From the NCBI GenBank assembly GCA_024734495.1, contig JALMQS010000105.1, forward strand, positions 654,979 to 718,978: DNA of 64,000 bases, read 5' to 3'. Position 1 is the first letter of the stretch, and every line of letters begins with the position of its first letter. The notes under the pieces are model-generated. The model was not told the DNA's origin and did no database searches. It was given only the letters and a program-made list of their open reading frames with translations. Shown piece by piece: positions 21,361 to 32,248 of this stretch. Origin of the DNA: Forficula auricularia. Its lineage: Eukaryota; Arthropoda; Insecta; Dermaptera; Forficulidae. Both the position numbers and the translations under genes were made by a program.

Positions 21361-22312
21361 ATAAATTGACACGCTATGATGTGGCCATCCACTTGACTTT
21401 ACCATACAACCTGGCCCCTCACTTATATTTAATATTTAATAAAATTATTTATAATCATGTAGGGTTGGGGGGGGGGGGGGGGGGGGTTAGTTTTTGCATT
21501 TTTAGACTCCTGGGACCCACTGATTATGTATACAAAATTTGGTTGAGTTTGGTAAATGGCCAAGATTTTCATTTTTTGACCATCCCCCCCCCCATTTCGG
21601 GCGGTTAGTTTTTGCATTTTTAGACTTCTGGGGTTCCACTGATTATGTATACAAAATTTGGTTGAGTTTGGTAAATGGCCAAGATTTTCATTTTTTGACC
21701 CCCCCCCACATTTCGGGCGGTTAGTTTTTCTTTTTTAGAGTTTTGGGGATCGACCCACTGATTATGTACACAAAATTTGGTTGACTTTGGTAAATGGCCA
21801 AGATTTTCATTTTTTGACCCCCCCCTTTTGGGCGGTTATATTTTGCATTTTTAGACTTCTGGGGTCCCACTGATTATGTATACAAAATTTGGTTGAGTTT
21901 GCTCAAATGGCCTAGATTTTTAATTTTTAACCCCCCTCCACCCCCCCCCCCTTTATTTTGGGTCGATATGCACCAAAATCTAATCAGCTCTTAATCTTAA
22001 TGGACCAAAACTACGTGTGATATTTGGTTTCGATATTCACACTAGTTTTTGAGCTAGCTCGTCCACAAAAATTTGGTAACGCACAGACTAACTAACTAAC
22101 AACCAGACAAATAGACATTTTGACAAAACAATTATTATCTCGAAAAATATAATTTTTTCGATGTTCACTTATAAAACCTTTTTTTAGAGCGAAATGCTAT
22201 GGTTTCGCTCAATTTTTTAATCAAAATAGTTTCAGCCGTTTTTTGAGATATTTCGAAAAAAAGAAGGGAAAAAAGCACTTTTTCATGCATGATTATAATA
22301 CTTGACCATTAA
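21360..22312 (+). mobile_element. Family A element, complete-looking copy
   Basis: Begins AATTGACACGCTATGATGTG, then GACTTTACCATACAACCTGG, a poly-G tract, four units of about 120 bases, and the unique right part ending CTTGACCATTAAG. It abuts a second copy directly. Confidence 0.75.
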
Positions 22313-22985
22313 GTAAAAAATAAACTGACACCCTATGATGTGGCCATCTACTTGACTTTACTATACACCCTGGCCCCTCACTTATATTTAATAAACATAT
22401 TTATAATTATGTAGGGGGGTTAGTTTTTCCATTTTTAAGTTCTAGGGGCCTACTGATTATGTATAGGTACATGATTTGGTTGAGTTTGCTCAAATGGGCT
22501 AGATTTTTATTTTTTGACACCCCCCCCCCTAATTTTATCGCCAGAAAAAAATATTTTCGTTATTTTAGATTCATTTTATGGTATATTTTATTTTTTTATT
22601 TTTTTAGTTTGAAAATATTCTAATTTTAAATTTTAACCCCCCTTCCACCCCCTTAATTTTGGGTCGATATGCACCAAAATCTAATCAGCTCTTAATCTCA
22701 ATGAACTAAAACTACGTGTGAAATTTGGTTTTGATATTCACACTAGTTTTTGAGCTAGCTCGTCCACAAAAATTTGGTAACTAAAACAGACATTTTGAAA
22801 AAATTTTCGATGCTCACTTATTAGAACTTTTTTCTAGAACGAAATGCCATGGTTTCACTAATTTTTTTTTATCAAAATAGTTTCAGACGTTTTTTAGATA
22901 TTTCGAAAAAAAAGCAAAAAAAAAAATACTTTTTTCATGCACGATTACAATACTTGACCATACCCTGATGTATGGTAAAGTTAAA
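22313..22985 (+). mobile_element. Family A element, shorter adjoining copy
   Basis: Starts AAAATAAACTGACACCCTAT and GACTTTACTATACACCCTGG with a single decayed unit, then the unique part to CTTGACCATACCCTGATGTA and GGTAAAG. The terminal GGTAAAGT mirrors the left-end ACTTTACC, suggesting short inverted ends of about 13 bases. Confidence 0.7.
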
Positions 22986-23475
22986 AGAACTTAATTCTTG
23001 ATTAAACATATTTCCCCAGTATATAGAGGGGTTTCAGCTTACATTAATTTAAGGAAAAATATAACTTAAAAATACTGGTGGATTAAAAATTATTGAAAAT
23101 TATCAATAATAATTAAATCTTTCTTAAAAATTTCTTCTGCTTATACTTGAATAACTGTAATAAATAATTCTATATATTAACCTCTTTGGAACAACATTAA
23201 ACTGTATAGCCGGGTTTTTCTCAAAGCCTTTTCCCGTGCAAAAATTTAATTACTTATACAAATGTAAGTAAAAATTACAAAAAAAAAAACTATATTATGT
23301 AAAAAAATAATCTACTGGGATCCATTTAAAATGGCCCTTTTCTTTTTTCATTGTATTAAATTTAAGGTACTATACTTCTTTTGGATTGTTAGAAGTAACT
23401 TTGTAATAAATTGTACATATTTTTTTTCTGGCTAATAAAACTAAAAAGCTAAAACCATCGCTTAAATGGAAAAGG
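22986..23475. other. Intergenic AT-rich sequence, nothing recognised
   Basis: No open frame, motif or window-internal repeat seen. Confidence 0.5.
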
Positions 23476-23488
23476 CATCTGCGGGCTT

Positions 23489-23674
23489 TTTTTTTTTTTT
23501 TTTTTGGCTTTTCGGCCTTTCTAGCCATAAGCCATGTACGATACTAATTATTTTATTTAAATTTGTCTCTACCTCGGGGGTCAGATTTTAGCCGGATGCC
23601 TCGAGTCGGATTCGAACTCGGGTCCTCTTGGTTAGCTGGCTGACATGCTACCGCCTAGCCTACCCGACCCCCCC
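23489..23674 (-). mobile_element. tRNA-derived SINE, copy 2, with target duplication
   Basis: Same head and body as the SINE at 19.1 kb (box B GAGTTCGAATCC on the minus strand), ending in a T-tract read on plus. It is flanked by CATCTGCGGGCTT at 23476-23488 and 23675-23687, a perfect 13-bp target-site duplication, which fixes both ends and shows retroposition. Confidence 0.92.
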
Positions 23675-23950
23675 CATCTGCGGGCTTAACGCAGAAGATG
23701 CCGGATCGTATAAATTTTATTTATATCGTTATAAAAAAAATTTATAATTCCAGCAGAAGACACACTCTTTTATTGTCTCCTTCAAAAAGTAAGTAAATAA
23801 ATAAAATTAACTAAATCATTTTTTAAAGAAATTTAATTTTTTACACATATTTTATTACACATTTATTAATAATTGCGTTTTTTTTATTTTTAACAGCTTT
23901 ATTCTACATTTTAGCTTCACCTGTATGCATGTATGCATCTATGAATTTAT

Positions 23951-24116
23951 CCTAGTAGTGAACCGCGATTGGAATTAGGTGTACACCGTCTTTGGAATTA
24001 TGTGGTATTATTTTGGAATTCATTAGATAATGCTCCTTCATCTATTGTCTTCTATTTGGAAATGAAAGTGGAAGTGGAAGTAGATGTACATAATAATAGG
24101 CCGCGGTTCACCCCTC
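23951..24116. mobile_element. Second copy of the hAT-like MITE
   Basis: Same ends and interior as 2048-2209 (GTGAACCGCGATT, GAAAGTGGAAGTGGAAGTAG, CCGCGGTTCACCCCTC). It is flanked by a perfect 8-bp duplication GAATTTAT (23943-23950 and 24117-24124). Confidence 0.88.
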
Positions 24117-24289
24117 GAATTTATATCTATGTATCAATTTGACTTTTGTTCCGTTAAATTCCGCAAACATTTCTCTATAAAAATAATTGTTTACCTACTC
24201 AATTTAAATGAAATTATATAAAAATAATAAAAATAAATACATTTCATTCTGTTAATTTCCGCAAACTTTTCTCTATAAAAATAATTATA

Positions 24290-25205
24290 GCCCAAAAGCC
24301 CACGACTGCCAGACCTTCGTTATTTTATAAAAGCTGAAAGTTTTTCTGTGCATGTCCCCTATACAGGTAAGAACGACCAGCGACTATAGAGTTTGGGTTG
24401 TGGTTACTTTGGCAGGTAACAGGTAATAAAGGTGTATAAAATAGTACTTTAAATTCGTTAAAGTATAATTTTTTTATATTTTCTTCGGGATAACTTTAGA
24501 AATCTCGTCATCCATTGCCGGACACTTATGACAGTTGCTACCCCCTGCCAAATACCCCCTAAACTTTAAGAAACTCAAGCTTGAGTGGTTTGCCATAAAA
24601 GAATTTAGTCTTTTTGATTTTAAGTCGATTCTTCCACATTTTCAGTAGAAGTTATCATTAATAGTCAAAACAACAAAAATGGAATGCAATAAGGTTATTC
24701 CTCTAGTATTAGATAAGAATCGATGGTTATTTTTTATTTTAAGTCGATTCCTCCATGTCTTCACCAATGGTTATCAGTAATAACTGAAATGTCAAAAATC
24801 TATGTAAAAACTATTAAAACTGTCCGCCTATTGAGGTAACATTTTTTTATAGATCGCCAAGTAACATATATAAAATTTATCTTTTATATTATTACGAAAG
24901 TATAATTATAATTTATTAAAGTTTAGGGGTGTCTGGCAGGGGGTAGCAACTGTCATAAGTGTCCGGCAATGGATGACGAGATTTCTAAAGTTATCCCGAA
25001 GAAAATATAAAAAAATTGAGCTTTATACTTTAACGAATTTAAAGTACTATTTTATACACCTTTATTACATGTTACCTGCCAAAGTAACCACAACCCAAAC
25101 TCTATAGTCGCTGGTCGTTCTTACCTGTATAGTATAGGGGACATGCACAGAAAAACTTTCAGCTTTTATAAAATAACGAAGGTCTGGCAGTCGTGGGCTC
25201 TTGAT
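24290..25205. mobile_element. Long fold-back element with 285-base arms
   Basis: The stretch 24295-24580 (GCCCACGACTGCCAGACCTT, GGTAAGAACGACCAGCGACT, CGGGATAACTTTAGAAATCT, GTTGCTACCCCCTGCCA) returns almost exactly inverted at 24920-25200. The 340-base centre holds a repeated AGTCGATTCTTCCACATTTT motif also related to the 119-base tandem unit at 32.2 kb. The arms are nearly identical, so the element is young or under gene conversion. There is no protein. Confidence 0.85.
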
Positions 25206-25617
25206 CTATTAAGACTAAAAAGTAAAAAAATAAATTATATTTTAAAAAAACTAAAAAACACGCTTCTAAAAAGCATAAAATAATGTAATACTCAGTGGCA
25301 TATCTAGAACTTTTGTCATCTTGGGCGGTCTCCAATTTGCTGCCCTTTCTAAGTCAATCAAATGGTGGTTTTTATAAATTAATAAACATAAATAAACAAT
25401 TGTAAGTGAGACAAACTATAGGTGGGGGAAATTAAGGATTTGTTTAGCGACAATACTAGCAAAAAGTTAATGCTAGAGAATATAGAACAGACAATAAGGA
25501 TTCATAATTCATAAGCCCAAAACCTTTTGCTGTTTATGTACCACTACTAGCCAATCCCACTCTTGTTGATAAATCTGGCAACACTGTCCGAGGTTGTATA
25601 TATTTTTATTATAGAAA
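25206..25617. other. Intergenic, nothing recognised
   Basis: AT-rich. CTCAGTGGCATATCTAGAAC at 25291 looks like the start of an old repeat, but its other end was not found. Confidence 0.35.
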
Positions 25618-25785
25618 TGTCAGATAAAGTACATTATAAAGGGAGATTTATAAAACAAAAAGTTCTTAATAAGCGATTGAAAGCTGTTGCGACAATGGCA
25701 GAAGCGAAAAAACGTCAAAAAAGTACTAAAGTTAACCCACTTTTTAAGTTAGATAAATGCGTTGTTGCCAGCTTGTTTTTAGTGT
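25618..25785 (+). CDS. Possible first exon or fragment of a basic protein, uncertain
   Basis: ATG at 25618 begins MSDKVHYKGRFIKQKVLNKR and continues LKAVATMAEAKKRQKSTK in a 56-codon frame ending at a stop. The YKGRF start followed by a basic helix resembles N-termini of insect Mutator-like transposase-domain proteins as I remember them. That is a loose impression only. No continuation was found downstream. It may be a remnant of a transposon ORF. Confidence 0.2.
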
Positions 25786-26224
25786 AATTTTTCATTATTT
25801 ATTCATTATTATCTCAAAAACTGTGTTATAACTATGAATTAAAATTTTCTTTAAGAATGTATTAGTTATTGTTTAATGTTGATTTAGTTTTTTATCACAA
25901 TGGTAAGAAGAGTTTCTTAATTTATAATTAAATATGTCATGTAAACTTTCAGATATCCCGTATAGTGCATAATGTATAAGAGTCTGAAAAACTCTATCTT
26001 TGGAATTTAATATCTCCGGAACTATATTGTTCATAAATTTTGTTTTTACACCAATCAATGAAGAAGTATTTAAATAATAATCTATCTAAATTTCAAAAAA
26101 ATCCTAAGAAAACTCACATGATGAAACAACTACCTTAAATATTCGAAATCATATAGTAATTCATATATAATTCGAGTGGAAATCGAATAGTAAACTTATC
26201 AAGTGAACAAGTTGTTTTTACTTT

Positions 26225-26845
26225 ACCATACAGGGTATGGGCAAGTATTGTAATCGTGCATCAAAAAAGTGTTTTTTTTGCTTCTTTTTCTCGAAATATC
26301 TCAAAATGGCTGAAACTATTTTGATTAAAAAAATTGAGCGAAACCATGGCATTTTGGTCTACAAAAAAGCCTAATAAGTGAACATCGAAAAAATTACATT
26401 TTTCGAGATAATAATTGTTTTGTCAAAATGTCTGTTAGTCTGTGCGTTACCAAATTTTTGTGGATGAGCTAGCTCAAAAACTAGTGTGAATATCGAACCC
26501 AAATTTCACACGTAGTTTTGGTCCATTGAGATTAAGAGCTCATTAGATTTTGCTGCATATCAACCCAAAATTAAGTGGGGGGGGGGGGGGGGGTGGAGGG
26601 GTAGGGGGGTTAAAAATTAAAAATCTAGGCCATTTGAACAAACTCAATCAAATTTTGTATACATAATCAGTGGACCCCCAGATGTCTAAAAAAGCAACAA
26701 CTAATCGCAGAAAGTGGGGGTGTAGGGTGTAGGGTCCCCCCTACATGATTATAAATAATTTTATTAAATATTAAATGTAAGTGAGGGGCCAGGTTGTATG
26801 GTAAAGTCGAGTGGATGGCCACATCAGAACGTGTCAGTTTATTTA
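26225..26845 (-). mobile_element. Family A element, minus orientation
   Basis: Begins on plus at TTTACTTTACCATACAGGGT (right end of the family), runs through the unique part, a poly-G tract and one unit, and ends at GTCGAGTGGATGGCCACATC. ACCATACAGGGTATGG at the end forms a 6-7-bp hairpin. Confidence 0.75.
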
Positions 26846-27585
26846 TAACTATAAACTATAAAAATGCCCCCCCCCAAGGCTGTTACAGAATTTTTTATTC
26901 GATCCCAGGGGGCATGTACCCTCTCTTCCCTCCTCTGTGGACGTCCATGAATTTTTTTTAAATAGGATTAAAATTGTCTTAATTTTGGGAAAGGACACTA
27001 CAACTTAATATTAATGGTAATACATAATCAACAAGCGCGGGGCACTTTGTCGAAATTAATTATATAAGTACATGTTTCTGCGCCCCACACTTCATGATTA
27101 AAGATTACATTATTTTGTACTTTTTAGAAGCGTGTTTTTTAGTTTTTTTTTAAATATAATTTTTTTCATAAATGTTTAAATACAATCACCTTATAAATTT
27201 AAATACAATTAAAAGTAAAAAATATAACTCTTAATTAAAAATCTAAATAACATTTATCTCTATTTGAAAAGTGAATATTGTCTCTCCCGAAACGTCATTA
27301 TTTTATAAGCCATCTGAAAAAAAAAATTAAAATGTTTTTATAATAATAAAAATAATAATAATAAGAGATTGTTTTTAGTTAGATATGATATTTTAATACA
27401 TTTGAATTGAAGAACTAATACTTTCGGGATAGACCATCAAAGAAACTTTTCTATTTACTTTCAATTTTTAGGATGTTTCGATATTTATTATAATTCTGAA
27501 GCAGAAAATAAAAATAAAAAGTTTTTGAGTTTCAAAGAACGTTTTTGTTAAGTAATCTGTACAGAAAAAATTTCAGGGGCCGTTT
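26846..27585. other. Intergenic debris
   Basis: AT-rich. GGCATGTACCCTCTCTTCCC and GGACGTCCATGAATTTTT near 26910-26960 recur at 28000-28050, so old repeat pieces are present. No gene was found. Confidence 0.4.
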
Positions 27586-27825
27586 CCCAGACAGAAGGGA
27601 ATATTGTAGCAATATTACATTGCAATATTAAACCTTGCAGGAACATTGCAGTAATATTTCTATGTCCCCCTCTTGTTCATTGCAGCAACGTTGCGGCAGT
27701 ATTGCAGCAACATTGCAAATGTTGCAGGAACATTGCAGCAATATTGGCACTTCAATGTGCCACTGCAATATTGCCAATATTGTGCAAGGCTCGCAAAATT
27801 GCTTCAATATTTCCTTTTGTCTGGG
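27586..27825. mobile_element. MITE of CATTGCAGCAATATTG-type satellite units
   Basis: Ends CCCAGACAGAAGGGAATATT and AATATTTCCTTTTGTCTGGG are inverted repeats. The 240-base interior is a chain of short variants of AACATTGCAGCAATATTGC. Overlapping open frames on three frames are a by-product of the short repeat and are not genes. Confidence 0.7.
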
Positions 27826-28794
27826 TTTTGCAGACATTATTACATTTTTAATTAAATGTTTAATTTTTTGAGTATTTTATCACAAATTGATGAATACACT
27901 AATATAGTAGTGCTTAGATATAAAAACACATACGGCACATTAAACATTGTTTAGTGGGGCTGGAAGTCAAGGCTATTACAGAATATTTTTTATTCGAACT
28001 CAGGGGCATATTTCCCTTTTGCCCCCTCTGCGAGACGTCCATGAATTTTTGTGGTAAATGGTGTGAAAATTGTCTCTTTTTTGGGAAATAATACTACTAC
28101 TTATTATTAATTTTAATAGATCAATGTTGGCCGATTTGTTAACAAGTACCAGGCTACCGAGCGATGCTCGGTAATTTTTTGATTGAAAAGAGATACATTA
28201 ATATTATTTTTACTTTTAAATTCAGGGAAAAAGGTCGATTTTTAATTGCAGCCAAAATAAAATAAAATTGAAATAAAACTTAATTTTATTTAAAAAGAAC
28301 CGTGTTAATTTGTATTTTTTTTGACCCGCTATGGCCATCATCAAGACATACTCTATTATCTCCGGGCACAAAGTTTTGAATGTAATTGCAATTAAAAATA
28401 ATATTAATATACACGAAGATTCTTTCGCTGACCCTTTTAAATTCTGAAAAACGAGGTACACGATCCTTCGAATTGTCGGATTTTTAAAGAGATTGAAATT
28501 GACATTCGAATAAATTATTTTATAGAAAAATAACTTTAGTTAATTAAATTGGCAAATTCTAATATATAATAATATTTGTAATGATCTATTAGAGGAATTT
28601 AAAATAAAAAAACCAATTAATTTTATTAAAAGAAAATTGAAAAACCTATGAATAATTATTTCAATTAACAACTTAGCCGAAGATGAGACCGTGACAGATC
28701 GAAATGTCAACCGTGAATTTCATCCAAATCGTTAGAGCCGTTTCCGAGAAACCGATTATATATTATATATAAGAATTGTTCGTATAATATAATA
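27826..28794. other. Intergenic debris with dispersed repeat pieces
   Basis: Contains the dyad ACCGAGCGATGCTCGGT near 28158 and CTTAGCCGAAGATGAGACCG (28673), both also found elsewhere in the window. No gene. Confidence 0.4.
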
Positions 28795-29095
28795 GTACCT
28801 GGAGCCTCCGAGCGATGCTCGGCAAATTTTTGCTTCAGTTAAAAGTTATATATTATTATTTTTAATTTAAAATTCTGATAAAAACCACCCCGGCACCCCA
28901 CCCCCATATACCAGCCCTCTACGATCCTGGACCCCGCCCCATACCCCACCCCGCTATGCTCCCTGGACCCCGAACCCGCCACTCCACCAACCCCGCACCC
29001 CACCTCCAGCACCACCCATCCCCACCCCCAGTTTTTGCATTTCTAATTTTCTAGTGGCCCACAGATTATGTATTTATAGATATATAAATAAATTC
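28795..29095 (+). repeat. C-rich repeat, second copy
   Basis: GTACCTGGAGCCTCCGAGCG, then a C/A-rich stretch (ACCCCGCCCCATACCCCACC), then CAGTTTTTGCATTTCTAATT and GCCCACAGATTATGT. Same layout as 17680-17930. Confidence 0.55.
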
Positions 29096-29179
29096 CGTAT
29101 AATTATATAACTATTAATCAAGTTTTATAATAATCAATTAAATTGGCAAATTCTAATATATAATCATATTTATTATTAA

Positions 29180-29645
29180 CTCTTTGTTTTTTTTTAATTT
29201 TATTAAACCAATTATTTTACATTAAATAATGCATACTTTGTATTTTAGCTTCGACTCCGGAGATTACTTCTCCACCATCGAGTGTCCTTGATCATCTTTA
29301 GTCCTTGTTTTTAATAAGAGGAAAAACTAATTATAGAAAAAAACCTCTTTTCCGATAATTATTCCAATACCATATTGAGGAAATTAATCCATCCAATTAA
29401 TTTCCTTCCTCTCTCTTTCAATCCCATTAACTCTTCGTTTTTTTTTTATAAATTTTATTAAACCAATTATTTTACATTAATTAATGTATACATTGTATTT
29501 TTGCTTCGATTCCGGAGATTACTTCTCCACCATCGAGTGTCCTTATTCATCTTTAGTCCTTGTTTTTAATAAGAGGAAAAATCTAATTAGATAAAAAAAC
29601 CTCTTTTCCGATAATTATTTCAATTCCATTATTCCCCAATCAAGT
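29180..29645 (+). repeat. Two-copy tandem repeat of about 237 bases
   Basis: AACCAATTATTTTACATTAA through GGAGATTACTTCTCCACCAT and CTTGTTTTTAATAAGAGGAA to CCTCTTTTCCGATAATTATT occurs twice, about 240 bases apart. Function unknown. Confidence 0.7.
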
Positions 29646-29738
29646 CGATTGGTTTATTTCCCATCTCCCAATCACCAATCATCCATCCATTCTCCATTCT
29701 AACTCTTTGTGTAATATATATATATATTAATATTAATA

Positions 29739-30149
29739 ACAAATTTAAATTTAGGGAACGAAGAAAAGTTTATTTTTATTACAGACAAAAGGATCAGCCG
29801 GGGCTCGAACCCGGGATCTTTGCATGTGTACTGCAATGCTTTGTCATAAGAGGTTTAACTCCTATATCCACTAAGCTACTGATCCCTGAACCCAAACTAA
29901 TACCTTTTGTCTATATGAATTATGGAATTTCTTTATAATCCTCTCCTCGCTCATTTTTCGCAGCCTAAGCCTTGATTCATTAATTAAACAATTGAATATT
30001 CCAGCGCCTCCCAATCGATCGCAGACCCCAAAGATCGAAAATAATTTCCTCTTCACCCGGGGCGCGACCACAACGAGGCCGTGTAAAGACAATTAATCAC
30101 AAATTTAAATTTAGGGAACGAAGAAAAGTTTATTTTTATTACAGACAAA
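29739..30149. mobile_element. Unit bounded by 51-bp perfect direct repeats
   Basis: A 51-base sequence beginning ACAAATTTAAATTTAGGGAA and ending TTACAGACAAA stands at 29739-29789 and, without change, at 30099-30149 (offset exactly 360). The 309 bases between include a tRNA-like fold and a GC-richer body (CCCGGGGCGCGACCACAACG on plus, 30056). It could be an insertion with an unusually long target duplication, or a tandem duplication. I do not recognise it. Confidence 0.6.
29791..29885 (-). tRNA. tRNA-like structure with hairpin-expanded D loop (likely pseudo-tRNA)
   Basis: On the minus strand, GGATCAG and CTGATCC pair perfectly as a 7-bp acceptor stem. A T arm CCGGG-TTCGAGC-CCCGG and an anticodon-like arm TTGCA-GTACACA-TGCAA (anticodon ACA if read normally) are present. 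GCTT/AAGC can form the D stem, but its loop holds about 27 bases, including a second hairpin ATAGGAG..CTCTTAT. Total 95 bases against about 73-76 usual. It may be a SINE-type tRNA derivative rather than a working tRNA gene. Confidence 0.45.
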
Positions 30150-30556
30150 TATTAATATTTGCTATAACCTATGAGTGGGTTTTAAAATTGAAAAACCAAT
30201 TAAAAATAAAAGATAATTGAAAAAAATGTAAACAAACTTTTTTATTGAGATTTTCACCTATAAATAATTAATTTAATTAAAAGATCAATTAAGATGAAAT
30301 TTGTCGAGGCCCAGACCTAGCCAGATTTTTTCTCATCCTCAAGACTTGTTAATAGAGTTGGTTTCATCAAATTCGGTAGAGCCGTTTCCAAAATAGAACT
30401 AAGATACAAACAAATAAACAATTTTTGCTCGTTTAATAAGAGTAATTTAATGTAAGATAATGTATAGATAAGATTGATACCTGCTTTAGAATTAATAGCA
30501 TACAAATTTTCTAATTTCCCTACCGATGGTCTAAACCAAAATAATTCTTCAACTTA
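30150..30556. other. Downstream of duplicated dehydrogenase exons, nothing recognised
   Basis: AT-rich; would be the 3' UTR side of the exon copy at 30557-30784. Confidence 0.4.
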
Positions 30557-30784
30557 TCAATCAAACATCAACATGCATATTAACAAATTTTTACCATTCC
30601 ACGGAGGATTACAGATGAATTTAAGAATGAGTCGATCTCGAAGCCAGACAGGCGAACAGAGCATTGCTAGATAAAAACTAAATAACCGCCATGGCTCTGT
30701 CAAGTATTGAGCCTTCGGGTTAGTGGAGAACAACGCACTTTCAAAATTCTTCAGATAATCAGCAGCAGTTTCTTTCGACGGAGT
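30557..30784 (-). CDS. Second copy of the dehydrogenase last exon
   Basis: Open for 75 codons to TGA: TPSKETAADYLKNFESALFS, TNPKAQYLTEPWRLFSFYLA, MLCSPVWLRDRLILKFICNP and PWNGKNLLIC. It is highly similar to the exon at 41485-41721, including the unusual end NPPWNGxNLLIC. The acceptor TTTGTAG is intact. Only a 110-base intron separates it from the preceding copy (30895-31046), against 3.7 kb in the main gene. Either an alternative terminal exon pair or the remnant of a tandem gene copy. Confidence 0.6.
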   Translation of the reverse strand, partial: TPSKETAADYLKNFESALFSTNPKAQYLTEPWRLFSFYLAMLCSPVWLRDRLILKFICNPPWNGKNLLICMLMFD

Positions 30785-30894
30785 CTACAAAGGATTCATT
30801 TACATTAGATAGACCTCTCTCTAGTTAAAACGGTATTTTGATTAGAAAATACAATCTTCATTACTTTTTATTTCAAATGGTTTTATTTACTTAC

Positions 30895-31046
30895 AGTTGA
30901 TACCGTTGGTACGGCTCCGTAAAATTGAAAAAACCGATCAAAATACTTATTATAAAATTTACGTTCGGACTCTTCAAGGGCTGCTTCCATCTCTTTGCCG
31001 CCTTCTTTTGTCAAAGATAAAATGCCAGTTTGGGTATGGAATAAAC
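30895..31046 (-). CDS. Second copy of the dehydrogenase penultimate exon
   Basis: 152 bp with the same phases as 45390-45541: (G)LFHTQTGILSLTKEGG, KEMEAALEESERKFYNKYFD and RFFQFYGAVPTVST, then the donor ACT|GTAAGT. The acceptor ATTTTTAG is intact. No third copy of upstream exons was seen between 31 and 41 kb, so it cannot stand alone as a gene here. Confidence 0.6.
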
Positions 31047-31588
31047 CTAAAAATGTTTAATGATTTAAAACTATGTGATGTGCAAAATATAGCTTAAATC
31101 CCCAAATATGCAAAATATTCACTTAATCTCCAAAATATACATTTATATGCAAAACAAGATTTCTCTGGGTGGGTCCGGATACCCTAAAAAGCCCAGATAC
31201 AAAACATTAGAAGGATAGCAATCAAGGAAAAAATGTATTATATGGAAAACCCGAACCCTAGTCATAGGACTGATTTTGCTTAAATTACGGTAAGGATAAT
31301 GATATACCATTCACTTTCTAATACAGAAGTATGTGAGAGTCTTGAATTTCCAAAACAATTTTTTTTTTCAGAATCTCTTTTAAAGTCAATACAGAACACC
31401 GTTTCATACAACACGGCATTTTTTAGGAACCTATCTACCGTGTTGTAGGAGTGTTTGCTGTATATAAACTAATCCTTGTCAGATTTGTATTTATCGGGAA
31501 CGCCTGCAAGCTATGCAACGAAATTGCCTTTACTGGTGCGAGTATGCATAACCTAAGACTCCAAGGCTGAAAGTAGGTATAACACGAG
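31047..31588. other. Nothing recognised
   Basis: AT-rich sequence between the exon copy and the Tc1-like fragment. Confidence 0.45.
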
Positions 31589-32228
31589 CCCCGTCCCATC
31601 TCAATTGGCCCACCAATATTTTTTTATTTTTAAATAAAATTATGCTAATTCACGGTAAATTTAATTTAAATATTTATTTTTATTATCATTTGGAACAACA
31701 TTTTAAACAATTTAAAACATTTTATTGTAACATTCAACTTAAAATTATTTTTTAATTGTTAAAAACTTATTTTTATATAAAAAATAGTTCTTTGCTTTTC
31801 ACGATTTTTTTTTTTTAAGAATTTTTGAATATGCGAAATAATCAAGTAGGCTTTGCCTTTTTCCAACAAAAAAAGTTTGTTTTGTTTATTATTAGTAAAA
31901 ATGACTCGTGGAAAGGTTGTTGATGAAAAAATTCGCTCAATTATTATCAATTTATTTAAAAAGGGAAAATCAAACGCGGAAATTGGCGATCTAGTTAATT
32001 TATCAAAGTTTACTGTCAGAAATATTATTCGAGTTTATAAAACAACAGGTACAATAGCTACAAAACCTCGATATGCGCCGAAATCCAAAATATCAAATGC
32101 TGATAGACGGGCATTGAAGAAGATTATTAGAAAAAACACGAGTTCGAACTATGGTGAATTATCTGTTCTTTGGAGCGATGCTGTGGGGCGAAGTGTTTCA
32201 AGATCCACGTGCCATAGAGAAGCCCTTA
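31589..32228 (+). mobile_element. Tc1-like transposon, 5' part only
   Basis: Starts CGAGCCCCGTCCCATCTCAA, the same inverted-repeat end as the full element at 43289, and follows it closely for about 640 bases. It then breaks off inside the transposase and runs straight into a tandem array. Confidence 0.85.
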
Positions 32229-32248
32229 AGTTCTCATCTAGTACTTGA
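31901..32248 (+). pseudogene. Tc1-like transposase N-terminus, truncated
   Basis: MTRGKVVDEKIRSIIINLFK, GKSNAEIGDLVNLSKFTVRN and IIRVYKTTGT form the paired helix-turn-helix DNA-binding domain. The protein ends REALKFSSST where the tandem repeat begins. All catalytic residues are missing. It is about 110 codons compared with about 330-350 in the family. Confidence 0.85.

Noticed and set aside
27628..27871. Three overlapping Cys/Asn-rich frames on both strands
   Set aside because: Product of the short repeat AACATTGCAGCAATATTGC inside a MITE.
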